A stretch of 37,780 bases of DNA from Methylococcales bacterium (lineage in GTDB: Bacteria; Pseudomonadota; Gammaproteobacteria; Methylococcales; Methylomonadaceae). The notes under the pieces are model-generated. The model was not told where the DNA came from and did not search any database. It saw nothing but the letters and a program-made list of their open reading frames with translations. Of this stretch, positions 37,494 through 37,780 are shown in pieces; the stretch's first letter is position 1, and each line of letters starts with the position of its first letter. The stretch spans positions 1-37,780 of the forward strand of contig JAPLRZ010000024.1 of NCBI GenBank assembly GCA_026398895.1, in the 5' to 3' direction. A program made the translations under genes and the position numbers.

Positions 37494-37780
37494 ATGATTT
37501 TACATCAATTATTCTGCGAGACTGACGATTTTTGCCAAGACTTTCTACCCGAATGGAAACGGACACAGCTGGAGGCAAAAAGCGTAATAGAACAAAGTGC
37601 TTATGTGAAAGCGAAATAATGACCATTGTGGTCTATTTTCAAATGAGTGGTTATCGCACGTTCAAACACTTTTACCTGAAACACGTTTCAGTATAGTGGC
37701 GGCAACTGTTTCCTGGTTTGCCAAGTTACAACCGTTTCGTGAAACTGATGGCAGAGGCTTTAAATCCTTTGGCTGCCTTC
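37494..37780 (+). pseudogene. IS982-family transposase, decayed and truncated by the window edge
   Basis: From the ATG at 37494 the sequence reads MILHQLFCETDDFCQDFLPEWK, a typical IS982 transposase start, then loses frame at the A-run 37577-37581. Shifting back one base resumes the family: KRNRTKCLCESEIMTIVVYF, then QMSGYRTFKHFYLKHVSV, a TAG stop at 37694-37696, and WRQLFPGLPSYNRFVKLM and on to the window edge. A frameshift plus an in-frame stop means it cannot encode a full transposase. The A-run has only five A residues, so it lacks the usual A6G slippery signal. The catalytic part lies outside the window. Confidence 0.8.

Noticed and set aside
37577..37581. Programmed -1 frameshift in the IS982-like transposase
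   Set aside because: The A-run is one base short of the usual A6G slippery site, and a further in-frame stop at 37694 shows decay.
37426..37626. Minus-strand ORF of 66 codons at the right end
   Set aside because: It overlaps the recognisable IS982 transposase relic on the other strand.

Overview
The window looks like chromosomal DNA of a moderately AT-rich gammaproteobacterium. The evidence is the dcw gene order mraZ-rsmH-ftsL-ftsI-murE-murF-mraY-murD-ftsW-murG-murC-murB-ddl-ftsQ-ftsA-ftsZ, an NtrB/NtrC pair, class I IlvC, and grpE/dnaK behind sigma32-type promoters. Many GTAG- or GGAG-footed palindromes lie between genes. A methanotroph-like (Methylococcales) or related lineage is a guess from general resemblance; the sequence alone does not fix the genus.

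Layout. At the left edge (1-42, minus) are the first 14 codons of an IS630-like transposase. A response regulator with an HD-GYP domain follows (199-1209, plus). It converges on a strong bidirectional terminator (1228-1258) that also closes the large minus-strand dcw cluster (1268-18761). That cluster makes lipid II precursors (MurB-G, MraY, Ddl), exports and polymerises septal wall (FtsW, FtsI) and builds the Z ring (FtsZ, FtsA, FtsQ, FtsL). It is read from a TTGACT-17-TATAGT promoter at 18813-18841, followed by AAGTGG repeats at 10-bp spacing that match the MraZ operator. mraZ itself appears frameshifted.

The middle (19178-29013) is amino-acid metabolism and nitrogen control. It holds a leuB-type dehydrogenase, two tandem paralogous membrane-anchored SGNH-type proteins, glnL-glnG (ntrBC) on the minus strand, and divergent ilvB-ilvH-ilvC on the plus strand. 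Two NtrC-box-like 7-3-7 sites lie between ntrBC and ilvB. grpE and dnaK (29275-31903) each have a sigma32-like promoter; dnaJ does not follow.

From about 31904 to the right edge the window becomes accessory. It has a small YodC/DUF2158 protein, a possible HTH protein, a one-TM hypothetical, an exported protein with an Ala-Arg-Asp-Gly octapeptide repeat, and two adjacent GTPases sharing an unusual motif. A roughly 1-kb stretch without a gene and a decayed IS982-like transposase complete it. Several different REP/BIME-type palindromes sit between these genes. The best candidates for something undescribed are the twin-GTPase/repeat-protein neighbourhood and the multi-family REP system.
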